From the NCBI GenBank assembly GCA_018894105.1, contig CM032127.1, positions 6,417,001-6,481,000 on the forward strand: DNA of 64,000 nucleotides, given 5' to 3'. The notes beneath the pieces are model-generated. The model was not told the origin of the DNA. It worked only from the letters and a program-made list of their open reading frames with translations, and ran no database searches. Source of the stretch: Jacaranda mimosifolia (taxonomy: Eukaryota > Streptophyta > Magnoliopsida > Lamiales > Bignoniaceae). A program made the position numbers and the translations under genes. Of the stretch, positions 1-12,200 are shown piece after piece (position 1 is the first letter of the stretch; every line of letters starts with the position of its first letter).

Positions 1-2703
1 TCTAACACAGATAATCAAAATGCTGTGTATACTTTAATTGTTACTATTATTGAGCATTTTACTGGCAGGTGGACTAATAATAATGAGTATATTAGGACCC
101 TGTTAAATGGTTTAAAGTGTCAAAGTCTCACCTCATTTAGGTGGTACAAGGATACTTTTATGTCTAGAGTAATGGAACTCCCAGAGGTTAATAGTACCCA
201 CTGGAAATCTAAATTTATAGATGGTCTGCCTTCGTTATTTGCGGAAAGGGTTAGAAAAACTCTTAGGCAGAATGAGTCTAGTATAGACTATGACAAATGC
301 ACTTATGGTAAGTTAATTGCAACTTGCATCCAAGAAGATTTAGGTTTATGCAATGAGATAAAACTGAACCAACAAATAAAAAAGAATAACTTAGCTGAAA
401 AACAACAGTTAGGTCAATTTTGTGGTCAGTTTGGGATGGAGAATTCTAAGCTAATTGAAAATAAACCACAAGGTAAATCCAAACCTGATAAAAAGAGTAG
501 ACATAGGTCGCATAGGGCTAGGTCTTCTCAAAAATTGGAAAAGAAAAAATTGAGAAAAGATAAACATGATTCTGATAAAAGAAAAATGTTTAGAAAATTT
601 AGAAAGCATGGTGCCTGTTGGAAATGTGGTAAAATAGGACATTATGCTGATAAGTGTAAAATGAGAGAAAAAATTAGGAGCCTAGATATTGATGATAATA
701 TCAAGGATGTTTTGTGCAAATTGATGCTTGAATCTTCTGATGAAGAAGATAATGATTTTTCTGATCATGCATTCTCTGATTTCAATAATGCTTTGAATTG
801 CATGAAATCTGATTGTGATGGAACTGATAATTCTACTGATTCTGATTCTGCACATAGTAGTTCTGAATCTGATATGAATGTCAATCATATTATGGCACAA
901 TTTAATGAAGGTGTTATTAATGTTATTTCTGATAATAGCGCTTTTGAATTGTTAAAAATGATTAAGGATCCAATTCTTAGATCTAAAATCATTGATAGCA
1001 TAGGTGATGAACCTAGTACATCTAATTCTATTAATGAAAATAGGATAGGTGGTAATAGTGAACCATACTCAATGACAGAGGTGTACAAAATGCTAGAAAG
1101 TAGGAATAAGCATAGCTCACCTACTACTATTGCTGACCTTAATAAAGAGGTTATTAGTCTTAAAAATGAGATTAATGAATTGAAAAGAAATAATAGATTT
1201 CTTGAGGATAGAATTAGGAAAATAGAGATTGCTCAAGGAAAGCAAATAGTGCCTTCCTCTTTGCCTGCTTCTCTACCTGTTTTCCCTGTCCCCAATTCCC
1301 CCAATAAGCCTAATTTGTCTCTGTTCAAACTGAATGATATGTTTGATGTGCCTGATAATTTTCAGTTTAATAATTTGTCTGATGATTTTCTATCTAAATT
1401 AGAGGTAGTTACTTCTCAGAAATGGTTAATTAAAATAAAGCTTTTAATTGGAAATAGTTTTTCAAAAGAATTTACTGCACTAGTTGATAGTGGTGCAGAT
1501 TTAAATTGCATTCAGGAAGGTTTAATACCTACTAGGTATTTTGAGAAAACATCTCATGTCCTTCGTTCCGCTAATGGAGAAAAACTAGATATAAGTTTTA
1601 AACTCCCCAATGCTTTTATTTGCAAAAATAAATGTTGCATTCCAATGAGTTTTCTTTTGGTTAAAAATATTTCTAATCAAATAATTTTGGGTACACCCTT
1701 TTTAAAGAAAATATTTCCTTTAAAATTGGTTAATGAAAAAGGTTTTTCTGGATTCTTTAATGGTAAAGATTTAACTTTTCAGTTTATAACTGAACCGTTT
1801 TCCAGAATGCTGAATCAACTTCAGGATTTGATTGTTAATAAAAATAATCAAATTAATTTTCTTAAGGAAGAAATTGTTAGTCTTAATATAGATGAACAAT
1901 TGCAAAATCCTAAATTAAAGGAAAAAATTGCTTTAATTGAAACAGGTTTAATTGTTTCTGTTTGCAATGATCATCCAAATGCTTTTTGGAATAGAAAGAA
2001 GCATATTGTTGATTTGCCTTATGATGATTCATTTGATGGTAGTATCCCTACTAAGGCTAGGCCGTGTCAAATGAATAGTGAAACTTTGGTTTACTGCAAA
2101 AAAGAAATAGAGTCTTTATTGCATAAAGGGTTAATTAGACCTACCAAGTCTGCTTGGTCCTGCACTGCATTCTATGTGAATAAACACAGTGAGCAAGAAC
2201 GTGGTGCACTTAGATTGGTCATTAATTATAAGCCTCTTAATAAAGCCTTAAAATGGATTAAGTACCCAATCCCCAATAAAAAAGATTTGCTTGATAGATT
2301 ATTCAGTGCAAATATCTTTTCCAAATTTGATTTAAAATCTGGATATTGGCAGATTCAAATAGCTGAGTCTGATAGGTTTAAAACTGCCTTCAATGTTCCT
2401 TTTGGGCAATATGAATGGAATGTTATGCCTTTTGGTCTGAAGAATGCCCCTTCAGAATTCCAGAAGATTATGAATGATATCTTCAATCCTTATAGTGATT
2501 TCATAATTGTTTACATCGATGATATATTGGTGTTTTCTAATAATATAGAAATGCATTTTAAACATTTACATGTGTTTAAACAGGTCATGATAAATAGTGG
2601 TCTGGTCATTTCTAAGCCCAAAATGGTTTTATGTCAAACCAAAATTAAATTTTTGGGTCATTTCATTGAAAAAAGTAATATCATACCTATTGATAGGAGT
2701 ATT
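1..2703 (+). pseudogene. Pararetroviral capsid-protease-reverse transcriptase, partial
   Basis: The open frame enters from the left edge and runs without a stop. A CCHC zinc knuckle (C-x2-C-x4-H-x4-C, bases 616-657) follows a lysine/arginine-rich stretch, as in plant pararetrovirus capsid proteins. An acidic Ser/Asp-rich tract and a coiled-coil-like segment (about 1,140-1,240) follow. The aspartic protease motif is L-V-D-S-G-A near 1,480. The RT domain begins near 1,980 and carries the FGLKNAPSEFQ block (about 2,430) and the Y-I-D-D catalytic box (about 2,512-2,523). At 2703 the sequence jumps in frame into movement-protein sequence, so the RT connection and RNase H are missing. This is the only RT copy of the young locus without the 13-bp deletion found in the other two. 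Confidence 0.9.
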
Positions 2704-3196
2704 TTACCAGAGAGTTTTATTGCTGTGTTACGTGATGCGCGTAATCTTGACTGGAAAAAATCAATCATGGGTGTTATTCAATCTAGTTTGGCCCATGGTC
2801 CAGTCTATTTTAATGTTTATCCTAATCTTGCACTTTCGATTATGGATGAAAATATCTTACATGCTTTAACTTTAAATGTTAAGTTGCATGGATTTAATTA
2901 TATGCCCGGTACAGATGTGATGTGTGTTTGTTACCGTGTATATTTTAAGCCTTGCTTTACATTAAATCCAATGTGTAAGGTTATGAATTTGGATAAAAAT
3001 GAGACTATTCTAATTGAATCTAATTTTAATAAGTCTCAGATTACAACTAGGAAACCAATTAAATGGAATGAAATTCAGTTTCCTAATAATTGGTTAATGG
3101 AAAATGTTGTTCCAATTCAGCCTGTAATACAGACTGATATTGATAGAATAGTTCAAACGCCCGATGGTGATGTTTCTATTCAATTCAAACCAATTG
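2703..3196 (+). pseudogene. Movement protein fragment fused behind RT
   Basis: The sequence is identical in translation to the central part of the movement protein at 6169-7260 (from the LPESF segment onward). It is fused in frame behind the truncated RT, producing a chimeric 1,081-codon open frame that ends at 3270. The left joint has about 1 bp of shared sequence. The right joint (3187-3196) shares 10 bp with ORF3, which follows in the opposite orientation. The last codons before the stop at 3270 are antisense ORF3 and have no meaning. The fusion is a rearrangement product rather than a gene. Confidence 0.88.
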
Positions 3197-4011
3197 GGAA
3201 GTCCATTATTGAAGACTTCTGGACATACCTTAATGAACCAAGTATGCTTCCTCCTACTGTTTTCATATAACAGTGCATTTGAAAATGCCTGGATATAATC
3301 CCAAAAGGTGTATTTAATTATACCCTTGTTAATGAATAATTCTTTCTCTTTTAATGAAGAGATACCCCATTCCTCAATTGAAATGATCTTTTTAATTATG
3401 ATCCTACTATACGCGAAATTCATTTTTTCCTGCGTATTAGCTTCATTATGCTTGAACTCTGCAGAACCAGAGCTTATGAGTATATTCTCATAAAAAGACC
3501 TGTTCTTGTAAGAACCAGCAGAATATGAGGCCACATCCAAATACCTCTGGAATAATTTCCAGGGATCATCTCTCCATTTGAGATCGGACTTCTCAAGAAC
3601 CAAAATTGGGTCCTTGGCAGATTTCTGCTCAAAGGTGACAAGGCTATCCTCATCAACCACGGTTTCAATATGAGCAGCCACATTAACATATGAAGGTCTA
3701 GTATTAGATCCTTCGGCTTGGGATTGGGTTTGGCTGGATGAAGAGCCAGAAGATTTATTTTCTTCTGCTGATTTAGTTTGCTGGAATTTCATGAATTCGG
3801 CTAGCATATCTGGGTCTGTGAACATTGGATCACAAAAATATTGGGGAAATTGGGTGGCTTGACCAAAAGAAAGGTCAGAAGCTTCTATTAGCTTCATTTT
3901 GCCATGTTGTATTAATGGCGGCTTAGGAACATTGACATTTCTGCCTCTTCCTCTATTGGAAGAATTACGCCGTCCTCCTCTATTGGAGAAAGGGAAATAT
4001 CCAGCTTCCAT
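3187..4011 (-). pseudogene. Pararetroviral ORF3, N-terminal part
   Basis: The start codon is at 4011-4009 and overlaps the stop of the RNase H frame in a T-A-A-T-G arrangement, which suggests coupled termination and reinitiation. The first 35 residues are rich in Asn, Arg and Gly; a Ser/Gln-rich linker and a Trp-rich conserved region follow. The reading frame is open to 3187, where it is cut at a 10-bp microhomology to movement-protein sequence, so the C-terminal half is absent here. The protein corresponds to the 3' ORF of the older copy at 50,051. I do not recognise its function; the position matches the downstream ORF of florendovirus-like viruses. Confidence 0.8.
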
Positions 4012-4745
4012 TAGCCCTGCAAAAATTCTCTTGTTAAGAAGTCAGGAAGATAATTCTCATTCCCTTTCTTATAAACAATTTTAAAATCAAAAGGGGCTAA
4101 ATAAGATTGCCACCTCGCAAACATTTGCTTTGAAACATTATGTTTAAAATCTTTATTAAACATGAATTGTGCAGCTTGACAATCAGTTTTTATAATAAAA
4201 AATTGATTATACAAGTCATCTTGAAATTTAAGAACACATTTTACTATAGCAAAAATTTCTTTGACTACAGTAGCATAATTAAACTGGCTTGAATTCCATT
4301 TACCAGAATAAAATCTAACAAGTATTTCCTGTTTATTACTAGGATTAATTTGTTTTAATATACCACCAAAACCAATATCAGATGCATCAGTTTCAATGAT
4401 TTTTTCCCAATTAGGATTAGATAGCATAAGGCAAGGCAATTCTTTAACCCTATTCTTAATCCTAATTACAGATTGTGTGTGCTCATCATTCCAAGGCTTA
4501 GGCAATTTCTTAAGCCTATCATGTAAACATGCAGTATCATCAGCAAGATTTTTATAATAAGGAGAAATGTAATTAAGACTCCCTAAAAACCTTTGCAATT
4601 GGGTTTTATCAAGAATAACATCAGGAAATTTAGATGCAAACTCAATACTCCTATCAATAGGTATGATATTACTTTTTTCAATGAAATGACCCAAAAATTT
4701 AATTTTGGTTTGACATAAAACCATTTTGGGCTTAGAAATGACCAG
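4011..4745 (-). pseudogene. RT connection and RNase H domain
   Basis: This encodes the C-terminal RT connection and an RNase H1-type domain. The visible acidic residues are in E-T-D-A-S-D (about 4,397-4,380), the glutamate of the K-E-I-F-A helix, and the K-T-D-C-Q segment. The frame is separated from the upstream RT by a 13-bp deletion at about 4,745-4,757 that shifts the frame. It ends by overlapping the ORF3 start codon at 4011. Compared with the copy at 12,761-13,438 it keeps the RNase H C-terminus, which that copy has lost. Confidence 0.88.
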
Positions 4746-5950
4746 ACCACTATTTTAAACACATGTAAATGTTTAAAATGCATTTCTATATTATTAGAAA
4801 ACACCAATATATCATCGATGTAAACAATTATGAAATCACTATAAGGATTGAAGATATCATTCATAATCTTCTGGAATTCTGAAGGGGCATTCTTCAGACC
4901 AAAAGGCATAACATTCCATTCATATTGCCCAAAAGGAACATTGAAGGCAGTTTTAAACCTATCAGACTCAGCTATTTGAATCTGCCAATATCCAGATTTT
5001 AAATCAAATTTGGAAAAGATATTTGCACTGAATAATCTATCAAGCAAATATCTTTTATTGGGGATTGGGTACTTAATCCATTTTAAGGCTTTATTAAGAG
5101 GCTTATAATTAATGACCAATCTAAGTGCACCACGTTCTTGCTCACTGTGTTTATTCACATAGAATGCAGTGCAGGACCAAGCAGACTTGGTAGGTCTAAT
5201 TAACCCTTTATGCAATAAAGACTCTATTTCTTTTTTGCAGTAAACCAAAGTTTCACTATTCATTTGACACGGCCTAGCCTTAGTAGGGATACTACCATCA
5301 AATGAATCATCATAAGGCAAATCAACAATATGCTTCTTTCTATTCCAAAAAGCATTTGGATGATCATTGCAAACAGAAACAATTAAACCTGTTTCAATTA
5401 AAGCAATTTTTTCCTTTAATTTAGGATTTTGCAATTGTTCATCTATATTAAGACTAACAATTTCTTCCTTAAGAAAATTAATTTGATTATTTTTATTAAC
5501 AATCAAATCCTGAAGTTGATTCAGCATTCTGGAAAACGGTTCAGTTATAAACTGAAAAGTTAAATCTTTACCATTAAAGAATCCAGAAAAACCTTTTTCA
5601 TTAACCAATTTTAAAGGAAATATTTTCTTTAAAAAGGGTGTACCCAAAATTATTTGATTAGAAATATTTTTAACCAAAAGAAAACTCATTGGAATGCAAC
5701 ATTTATTTTTGCAAATAAAAGCATTGGGGAGTTTAAAACTTATATCTAGTTTTTCTCCATTAGCGGAACGAAGGACATGAGATGTTTTCTCAAAATACCT
5801 AGTAGGTATTAAACCTTCCTGAATGCAATTTAAATCTGCACCACTATCAACTAGTGCAGTAAATTCTTTTGAAAAACTATTTCCAATTAAAAGCTTTATT
5901 TTAATTAACCATTTCTGAGAAGTAACTACCTCTAATTTAGATAGAAAATC
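4742..5950 (-). pseudogene. Protease and reverse transcriptase, antisense copy
   Basis: Reading on the minus strand from 5950, the sequence enters at the end of the capsid region, passes the aspartic protease motif (near 5,855) and continues through RT with Y-I-D-D near 4,820. The longest open frame is 5,689-4,583. It shifts frame at the 13-bp deletion near 4,750. A small difference in the fingers region (K-R-Y-L in place of K-K-D-L, near 5,050) distinguishes it from the forward copies. The distal end at 5950 is joined to a 54-bp forward fragment. Confidence 0.88.
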
Positions 5951-6004
5951 ATAAGCCTAATTTGTCTCTGTTCAAACTGAATGATATGTTTGATGTGCCT
6001 GATA
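5951..6004 (+). other. 54-bp filler copied from capsid ORF
   Basis: These bases match the forward capsid-protease region at about 11,654-11,704. They sit between the antisense RT copy and a forward leader fragment. They share about 2 bp with the left neighbour and none with the right. Short templated filler of this kind is typical of end-joining repair. Confidence 0.75.
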
Positions 6005-6118
6005 TTATTTTGTGTTGTTAAAGATCCGTGAACACTTAAGGTCTTGATCTATGCCCGTATTTTGAATGATTATTCTTGCCTCATAAGATCCCGCGAAAAA
6101 ATGGTATCGGAGCCAAGG
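6005..6118 (+). promoter_or_regulatory. 3' leader and tRNA-Met primer-binding site
   Basis: Bases 6005-6101 repeat the 3' end of the viral leader also seen at about 17,566-17,658. Bases 6102-6118 (TGGTATCGGAGCCAAGG) match the complement of the 3' end of plant initiator tRNA-Met, with a G where the perfect match has A at the eighth position, which a G:U pair could tolerate. This is the minus-strand priming site of plant pararetroviruses and lies about 50 bp upstream of the movement-protein start. Confidence 0.85.
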
Positions 6119-6168
6119 TTTTTTTTGAAGAACATCTTTTGACTGTTTATTTAACACTATTTCCTAAA

Positions 6169-7260
6169 ATGAGTTTTTTTAAAGGGAAATCCTCTTTAAT
6201 TAAAAATTCACAGTTGGAGGAAATAGATCTTCCAAAAAATTTGGACTTATTAAATAAATGGACCATTCCAAAAGTGGATCCGAAGGTAATTTATCAATTC
6301 GGAACTTTTGAAAAAATAAGTTTTAAACAAGTTGTTAAAACAACTGAGGAAATTATCCCTATTCATAAAGATGATATGTCTTTACAATTATTGCACAGAT
6401 CTGATATTGATAGATATAGATCTGAGTTTAAATTCTTGCATATCGGTTTAATTCAAGTTGCTTTTAAGCCCTTGACTCTGGACAATTTACCAGAGAGTTT
6501 TATTGCTGTGTTACGTGATGCGCGTAATCTTGACTGGAAAAAATCAATCATGGGTGTTATTCAATCTAGTTTGGCCCATGGTCCAGTCTATTTTAATGTT
6601 TATCCTAATCTTGCACTTTCGATTATGGATGAAAATATCTTACATGCTTTAACTTTAAATGTTAAGTTGCATGGATTTAATTATATGCCCGGTACAGATG
6701 TGATGTGTGTTTGTTACCGTGTATATTTTAAGCCTTGCTTTACATTAAATCCAATGTGTAAGGTTATGAATTTGGATAAAAATGAGACTATTCTAATTGA
6801 ATCTAATTTTAATAAGTCTCAGATTACAACTAGGAAACCAATTAAATGGAATGAAATTCAGTTTCCTAATAATTGGTTAATGGAAAATGTTGTTCCAATT
6901 CAGCCTGTAATACAGACTGATATTGATAGAATAGTTCAAACGCCCGATGGTGATGTTTCTATTCAATTCAAACCAATTGATCGCACTGCACACACTGCAC
7001 TCAATGTGTTAAGATCCAATCGATCTTCTTTTTCTGTGTTTGATCCAATTGATTATGTTGTAGAATCGCCTAATATAACTAGAGCGTGTACATCTAGAGT
7101 TAATGAATCTAGGTCAGATAATAATCTGGAAACTAGATTTGGAAAATTAAAAATTTCTCCTAATAACATTGTTCATGGTATTCCTCGTAATAATAGCGAT
7201 GAGTCTGTTGAACTTACTGAGTCGGAAATGGACTTTTCTGTGAGAAATACTCGCGTTTAA
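6169..7260 (+). CDS. Pararetroviral movement protein, intact copy
   Basis: The frame encodes 363 residues from the first methionine downstream of the primer site; the frame is open upstream to 6076, but that part overlaps the primer site and is unlikely to be used. The protein has the layout of 30K-superfamily movement proteins of Caulimoviridae, which enlarge plasmodesmata for cell-to-cell spread: a conserved core of about residues 90-240 followed by a Ser/Asn-rich tail. The stop is 12 bp before the capsid start at 7273, which suggests polycistronic translation. It is the only complete movement-protein frame of the young locus. It sits in rearranged DNA without its own promoter nearby, so expression is doubtful. 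Confidence 0.82.
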   Translation: MSFFKGKSSLIKNSQLEEIDLPKNLDLLNKWTIPKVDPKVIYQFGTFEKISFKQVVKTTEEIIPIHKDDMSLQLLHRSDIDRYRSEFKFLHIGLIQVAFKPLTLDNLPESFIAVLRDARNLDWKKSIMGVIQSSLAHGPVYFNVYPNLALSIMDENILHALTLNVKLHGFNYMPGTDVMCVCYRVYFKPCFTLNPMCKVMNLDKNETILIESNFNKSQITTRKPIKWNEIQFPNNWLMENVVPIQPVIQTDIDRIVQTPDGDVSIQFKPIDRTAHTALNVLRSNRSSFSVFDPIDYVVESPNITRACTSRVNESRSDNNLETRFGKLKISPNNIVHGIPRNNSDESVELTESEMDFSVRNTRV

Positions 7261-7272
7261 AAATTGTATTAA

Positions 7273-7599
7273 ATGAATCAAGAAAAAATAGATTTTTCAA
7301 AAGGTTCAAATGCTCGTCAGTTAATAAAAACTGAGTTTCTTAAAGAAAGATGGGAAGTTTTTAGAAAATGGTTTTTTGAAAGCTTTACCAAAGATCAACA
7401 AAATGGTTTTCAGGAAGAGTTTTATAAATTCGTTTCTGAAAAGAATCAATTAGTACCTTTTGTTGCATGGTTTGTGGTAACTTATGTGGAACCATATATT
7501 GCAGTTCTGGAAAGAACTTATGTGTTTGATTCTGGTAGGAAAGAAAAATGTATTTTCCCTCCCCAGGATGCTTTTCATGTTGAAGGATCCAAGGACATT
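7273..7599 (+). pseudogene. Capsid polyprotein N-terminal fragment
   Basis: About 109 codons identical to the start of the 9229 frame. The match ends at the shared sequence GGACATT (7593-7599), where the DNA switches to antisense ORF3. Translation past the joint is out of context. The partner half of this breakpoint is at 16,609-16,613. Confidence 0.88.
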
Positions 7600-7865
7600 T
7601 TTCCTTGGCGCCGACGAATTTTTTCAGAGGCTAGACCCAAAATTGACGAGGCCTCCTTTTGTTGATTCTTTTCGAATTTTTCTTTGTAAACCTGGGTCAT
7701 TAAGTTTACATTATTAAGGGTATCTTTTCCTTCAATTCGCCTTGTATTTTTATCGAACTGAAGCATCTTATTCCACCATTTGCAATAATATGTTCTTTGC
7801 AAACATGGATTATTGAATTGATTTACCCCAACCTCTGGACACCATTTCCATATCCACGGGATGAA
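7593..7865 (-). pseudogene. ORF3 middle-to-C-terminal fragment, antisense
   Basis: On the minus strand the segment encodes a Trp-rich block (P-W-I-W-K-W, then K-W-W-N-K-M) followed by a lysine-rich region. It aligns with residues about 310-410 of the older copy (50,990-51,260). It is joined at its 5' side (7863-7865, 3 bp shared) to antisense leader and at its 3' side to the capsid fragment. The segment between this block and the end of the N-terminal pieces is not found anywhere in the young locus. Confidence 0.8.
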
Positions 7866-8425
7866 TAATCATTCAAAATACGGGCATAGATCAAGACCTT
7901 AAGTGTTCACGGATCTTTAACAACACAAAATAAACCGCCAAATCGGGAGAACTTTACCCAAGACTTTAACACAACTGAAATAGATCTGTTCCGTCCAAGC
8001 CCACAAACGCCTACCCCGGCTAACAAGGGCATACAAGGGACAACAAAGCTACTCAGTGGTCAAGGTCCTTAGAACCCGAAAGGGGAGAGATCCGGATAAC
8101 AGCATCAAGGTAATGATTTATAAGCGTAAATCGAAATCAAATACCTACATCACAGTCCAAACTACTTGATTAACCATGATTTAAATAAACAACATCTTTA
8201 TCATGTCTATTTAACACTGAACCCCTTAGCCTTGCATTAGGCTAGGGAAAATCACAATTAAAAGGAGGGGGTGAGAAGGACTACCTCTTCGAACACCACG
8301 AACTGAAGGAAAATTTTTCCTTCCTCTTCTCTTCTTTAATTTACAAATTATATAAACAGTTATACAAATATCAAAATCAAATTACAAAAGAGTAAGAAAA
8401 TTATAGAGAGTATGCGTGCGAAAGC
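7863..8425 (-). promoter_or_regulatory. Viral leader, antisense copy
   Basis: This is the reverse complement of about 17,073-17,633. It starts (minus-strand sense) close to the predicted viral transcription start, 33-37 bp after the TATA box, and stops about 27 bp before the primer site. No long reading frame is present. Its right end is fused through 4 shared bases (8422-8425) to forward movement-protein sequence. Confidence 0.8.
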
Positions 8426-9216
8426 CCTTGACTCTGGACAATTTACCAGAGAGTTTTATTGCTGTGTTACGTGATGCGCGTAATCTTGACTGGAAAAAAT
8501 CAATCATGGGTGTTATTCAATCTAGTTTGGCCCATGGTCCAGTCTATTTTAATGTTTATCCTAATCTTGCACTTTCGATTATGGATGAAAATATCTTACA
8601 TGCTTTAACTTTAAATGTTAAGTTGCATGGATTTAATTATATGCCCGGTACAGATGTGATGTGTGTTTGTTACCGTGTATATTTTAAGCCTTGCTTTACA
8701 TTAAATCCAATGTGTAAGGTTATGAATTTGGATAAAAATGAGACTATTCTAATTGAATCTAATTTTAATAAGTCTCAGATTACAACTAGGAAACCAATTA
8801 AATGGAATGAAATTCAGTTTCCTAATAATTGGTTAATGGAAAATGTTGTTCCAATTCAGCCTGTAATACAGACTGATATTGATAGAATAGTTCAAACGCC
8901 CGATGGTGATGTTTCTATTCAATTCAAACCAATTGATCGCACTGCACACACTGCACTCAATGTGTTAAGATCCAATCGATCTTCTTTTTCTGTGTTTGAT
9001 CCAATTGATTATGTTGTAGAATCGCCTAATATAACTAGAGCGTGTACATCTAGAGTTAATGAATCTAGGTCAGATAATAATCTGGAAACTAGATTTGGAA
9101 AATTAAAAATTTCTCCTAATAACATTGTTCATGGTATTCCTCGTAATAATAGCGATGAGTCTGTTGAACTTACTGAGTCGGAAATGGACTTTTCTGTGAG
9201 AAATACTCGCGTTTAA
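8422..9216 (+). pseudogene. Movement protein, 5'-truncated copy
   Basis: The copy lacks about the first 100 residues but is otherwise identical in translation to the 6169 copy. The apparent start codon at 8416 lies in antisense leader DNA and is fortuitous. The stop is 12 bp upstream of the full capsid frame at 9229. Confidence 0.88.
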
Positions 9217-9228
9217 AAATTGTATTAA

Positions 9229-12200
9229 ATGAATCAAGAAAAAATAGATTTTTCAAAAGGTTCAAATGCTCGTCAGTTAATAAAAACTGAGTTTCTTAAA
9301 GAAAGATGGGAAGTTTTTAGAAAATGGTTTTTTGAAAGCTTTACCAAAGATCAACAAAATGGTTTTCAGGAAGAGTTTTATAAATTCGTTTCTGAAAAGA
9401 ATCAATTAGTACCTTTTGTTGCATGGTTTGTGGTAACTTATGTGGAACCATATATTGCAGTTCTGGAAAGAACTTATGTGTTTGATTCTGGTAGGAAAGA
9501 AAAATGTATTTTCCCTCCCCAGGATGCTTTTCATGTTGAAGGATCTAAGGACATTCCTTTTACTGCTTTCAATAAATTGTTGGAAGGTGGTCAGTTTAAT
9601 GTCACAATTGGTCATCTTAATAACTTGGTAAAACAAGGTAATTATGCTGCTCTTTACCTTAATGTGCTAGGTGAGAGTATGTATGGGCTTGATAATAGGC
9701 TCAATTTAATTTTAAACCAGGTTAATAAAACCAATAAATTGATAGGTGATTTAGAAGAACAGGTTAATCAAATGAAGAAAATGATTTTGAAAAAATCTGT
9801 TTCTATCACCCCGGTAACTGAAATTATTTCAATGCCAACAATTCAACCTCCCCCTGAGATCCATGATTTTAAACTCAGGAATTTATCTGAATTAGAAAAA
9901 CTTATCAATAAAAAGTTTTCTGATTTAAATATTTCGGTAATTGATGATAACCTAGATGATAGTTCATATATCAAACAGGTTAATGAAGAAGTTAATAAAC
10001 TTAGGTATGCTGATAGGCCTACACTAAGGACTTATTATTATCCTCGTCCCTCCCCAATTGATGTTTTGCATGAGGAACAGGATCTGATTACCAATAATTC
10101 GTTTTCTGGCAAACATATCTATGAATGGAATTTAGATGGTTTTGCTGAACGTCATATTTACAATCTTGTGCATCGCATGCTTATGTATTCTACTATCTGT
10201 AAGAATAATGGCAATGATGACAAAAGTGTAGCCCAAATGATTGTGGCTGGGTTCACTGGTCAAATAAAAGGCTGGTGGGATAATTATTTAACCAGTGCTA
10301 GTAAAGATGAAATCCTAGGAGCTGTTAAATTAGAACAGGAAGGATCATCTAACACAGATAATCAAAATGCTGTGTATACTTTAATTGTTACTATTATTGA
10401 GCATTTTACTGGCAGGTGGACTAATAATAATGAGTATATTAGGACCCTGTTAAATGGTTTAAAGTGTCAAAGTCTCACCTCATTTAGGTGGTACAAGGAT
10501 ACTTTTATGTCTAGAGTAATGGAACTCCCAGAGGTTAATAGTACCCACTGGAAATCTAAATTTATAGATGGTCTGCCTTCGTTATTTGCGGAAAGGGTTA
10601 GAAAAACTCTTAGGCAGAATGAGTCTAGTATAGACTATGACAAATGCACTTATGGTAAGTTAATTGCAACTTGCATCCAAGAAGGTTTAGGTTTATGCAA
10701 TGAGATAAAACTGAACCAACAAATAAAAAAGAATAACTTAGCTGAAAAACAACAGTTAGGTCAATTTTGTGGTCAGTTTGGGATGGAGAATTCTAAGCTA
10801 ATTGAAAATAAACCACAAGGTAAATCCAAACCTGATAAAAAGAGTAGACATAGGTCGCATAGGGCTAGGTCTTCTCAAAAATTGGAAAAGAAAAAATTGA
10901 GAAAAGATAAACATGATTCTGATAAAAGAAAAATGTTTAGAAAATTTAGAAAGCATGGTGCCTGTTGGAAATGTGGTAAAATAGGACATTATGCTGATAA
11001 GTGTAAAATGAGAGAAAAAATTAGGAGCCTAGATATTGATGATAATATCAAGGATGTTTTGTGCAAATTGATGCTTGAATCTTCTGATGAAGAAGATAAT
11101 GATTTTTCTGATCATGCATTCTCTGATTTCAATAATGCTTTGAATTGCATGAAATCTGATTGTGATGGAACTGATAATTCTACTGATTCTGATTCTGCAC
11201 ATAGTAGTTCTGAATCTGATATGAATGTCAATCATATTATGGCACAATTTAATGAAGGTGTTATTAATGTTATTTCTGATAATAGCGCTTTTGAATTGTT
11301 AAAAATGATTAAGGATCCAATTCTTAGATCTAAAATCATTGATAGCATAGGTGATGAACCTAGTACATCTAATTCTATTAATGAAAATAGGATAGGTGGT
11401 AATAGTGAACCATACTCAATGACAGAGGTGTACAAAATGCTAGAAAGTAGGAATAAGCATAGCTCACCTACTACTATTGCTGACCTTAATAAAGAGGTTA
11501 TTAGTCTTAAAAATGAGATTAATGAATTGAAAAGAAATAATAGATTTCTTGAGGATAGAATTAGGAAAATAGAGATTGCTCAAGGAAAGCAAATAGTGCC
11601 TTCCTCTTTGCCTGCTTCTCTACCTGTTTTCCCTGTCCCCAATTCCCCCAATAAGCCTAATTTGTCTCTGTTCAAACTGAATGATATGTTTGATGTGCCT
11701 GATAATTTTCAGTTTAATAATTTGTCTGATGATTTTCTATCTAAATTAGAGGTAGTTACTTCTCAGAAATGGTTAATTAAAATAAAGCTTTTAATTGGAA
11801 ATAGTTTTTCAAAAGAATTTACTGCACTAGTTGATAGTGGTGCAGATTTAAATTGCATTCAGGAAGGTTTAATACCTACTAGGTATTTTGAGAAAACATC
11901 TCATGTCCTTCGTTCCGCTAATGGAGAAAAACTAGATATAAGTTTTAAACTCCCCAATGCTTTTATTTGCAAAAATAAATGTTGCATTCCAATGAGTTTT
12001 CTTTTGGTTAAAAATATTTCTAATCAAATAATTTTGGGTACACCCTTTTTAAAGAAAATATTTCCTTTAAAATTGGTTAATGAAAAAGGTTTTTCTGGAT
12101 TCTTTAATGGTAAAGATTTAACTTTTCAGTTTATAACTGAACCGTTTTCCAGAATGCTGAATCAACTTCAGGATTTGATTGTTAATAAAAATAATCAAAT

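Noticed and set aside
451..1088. Minus-strand frames repeated with every capsid copy
   Set aside because: They are shadows of the conserved capsid frame and recur only because that frame is duplicated.
25..3270. A single 1,081-codon gene combining capsid, RT and movement protein
   Set aside because: The frame is a chance in-frame fusion at 2703 and its tail is antisense ORF3; other copies show the true order.
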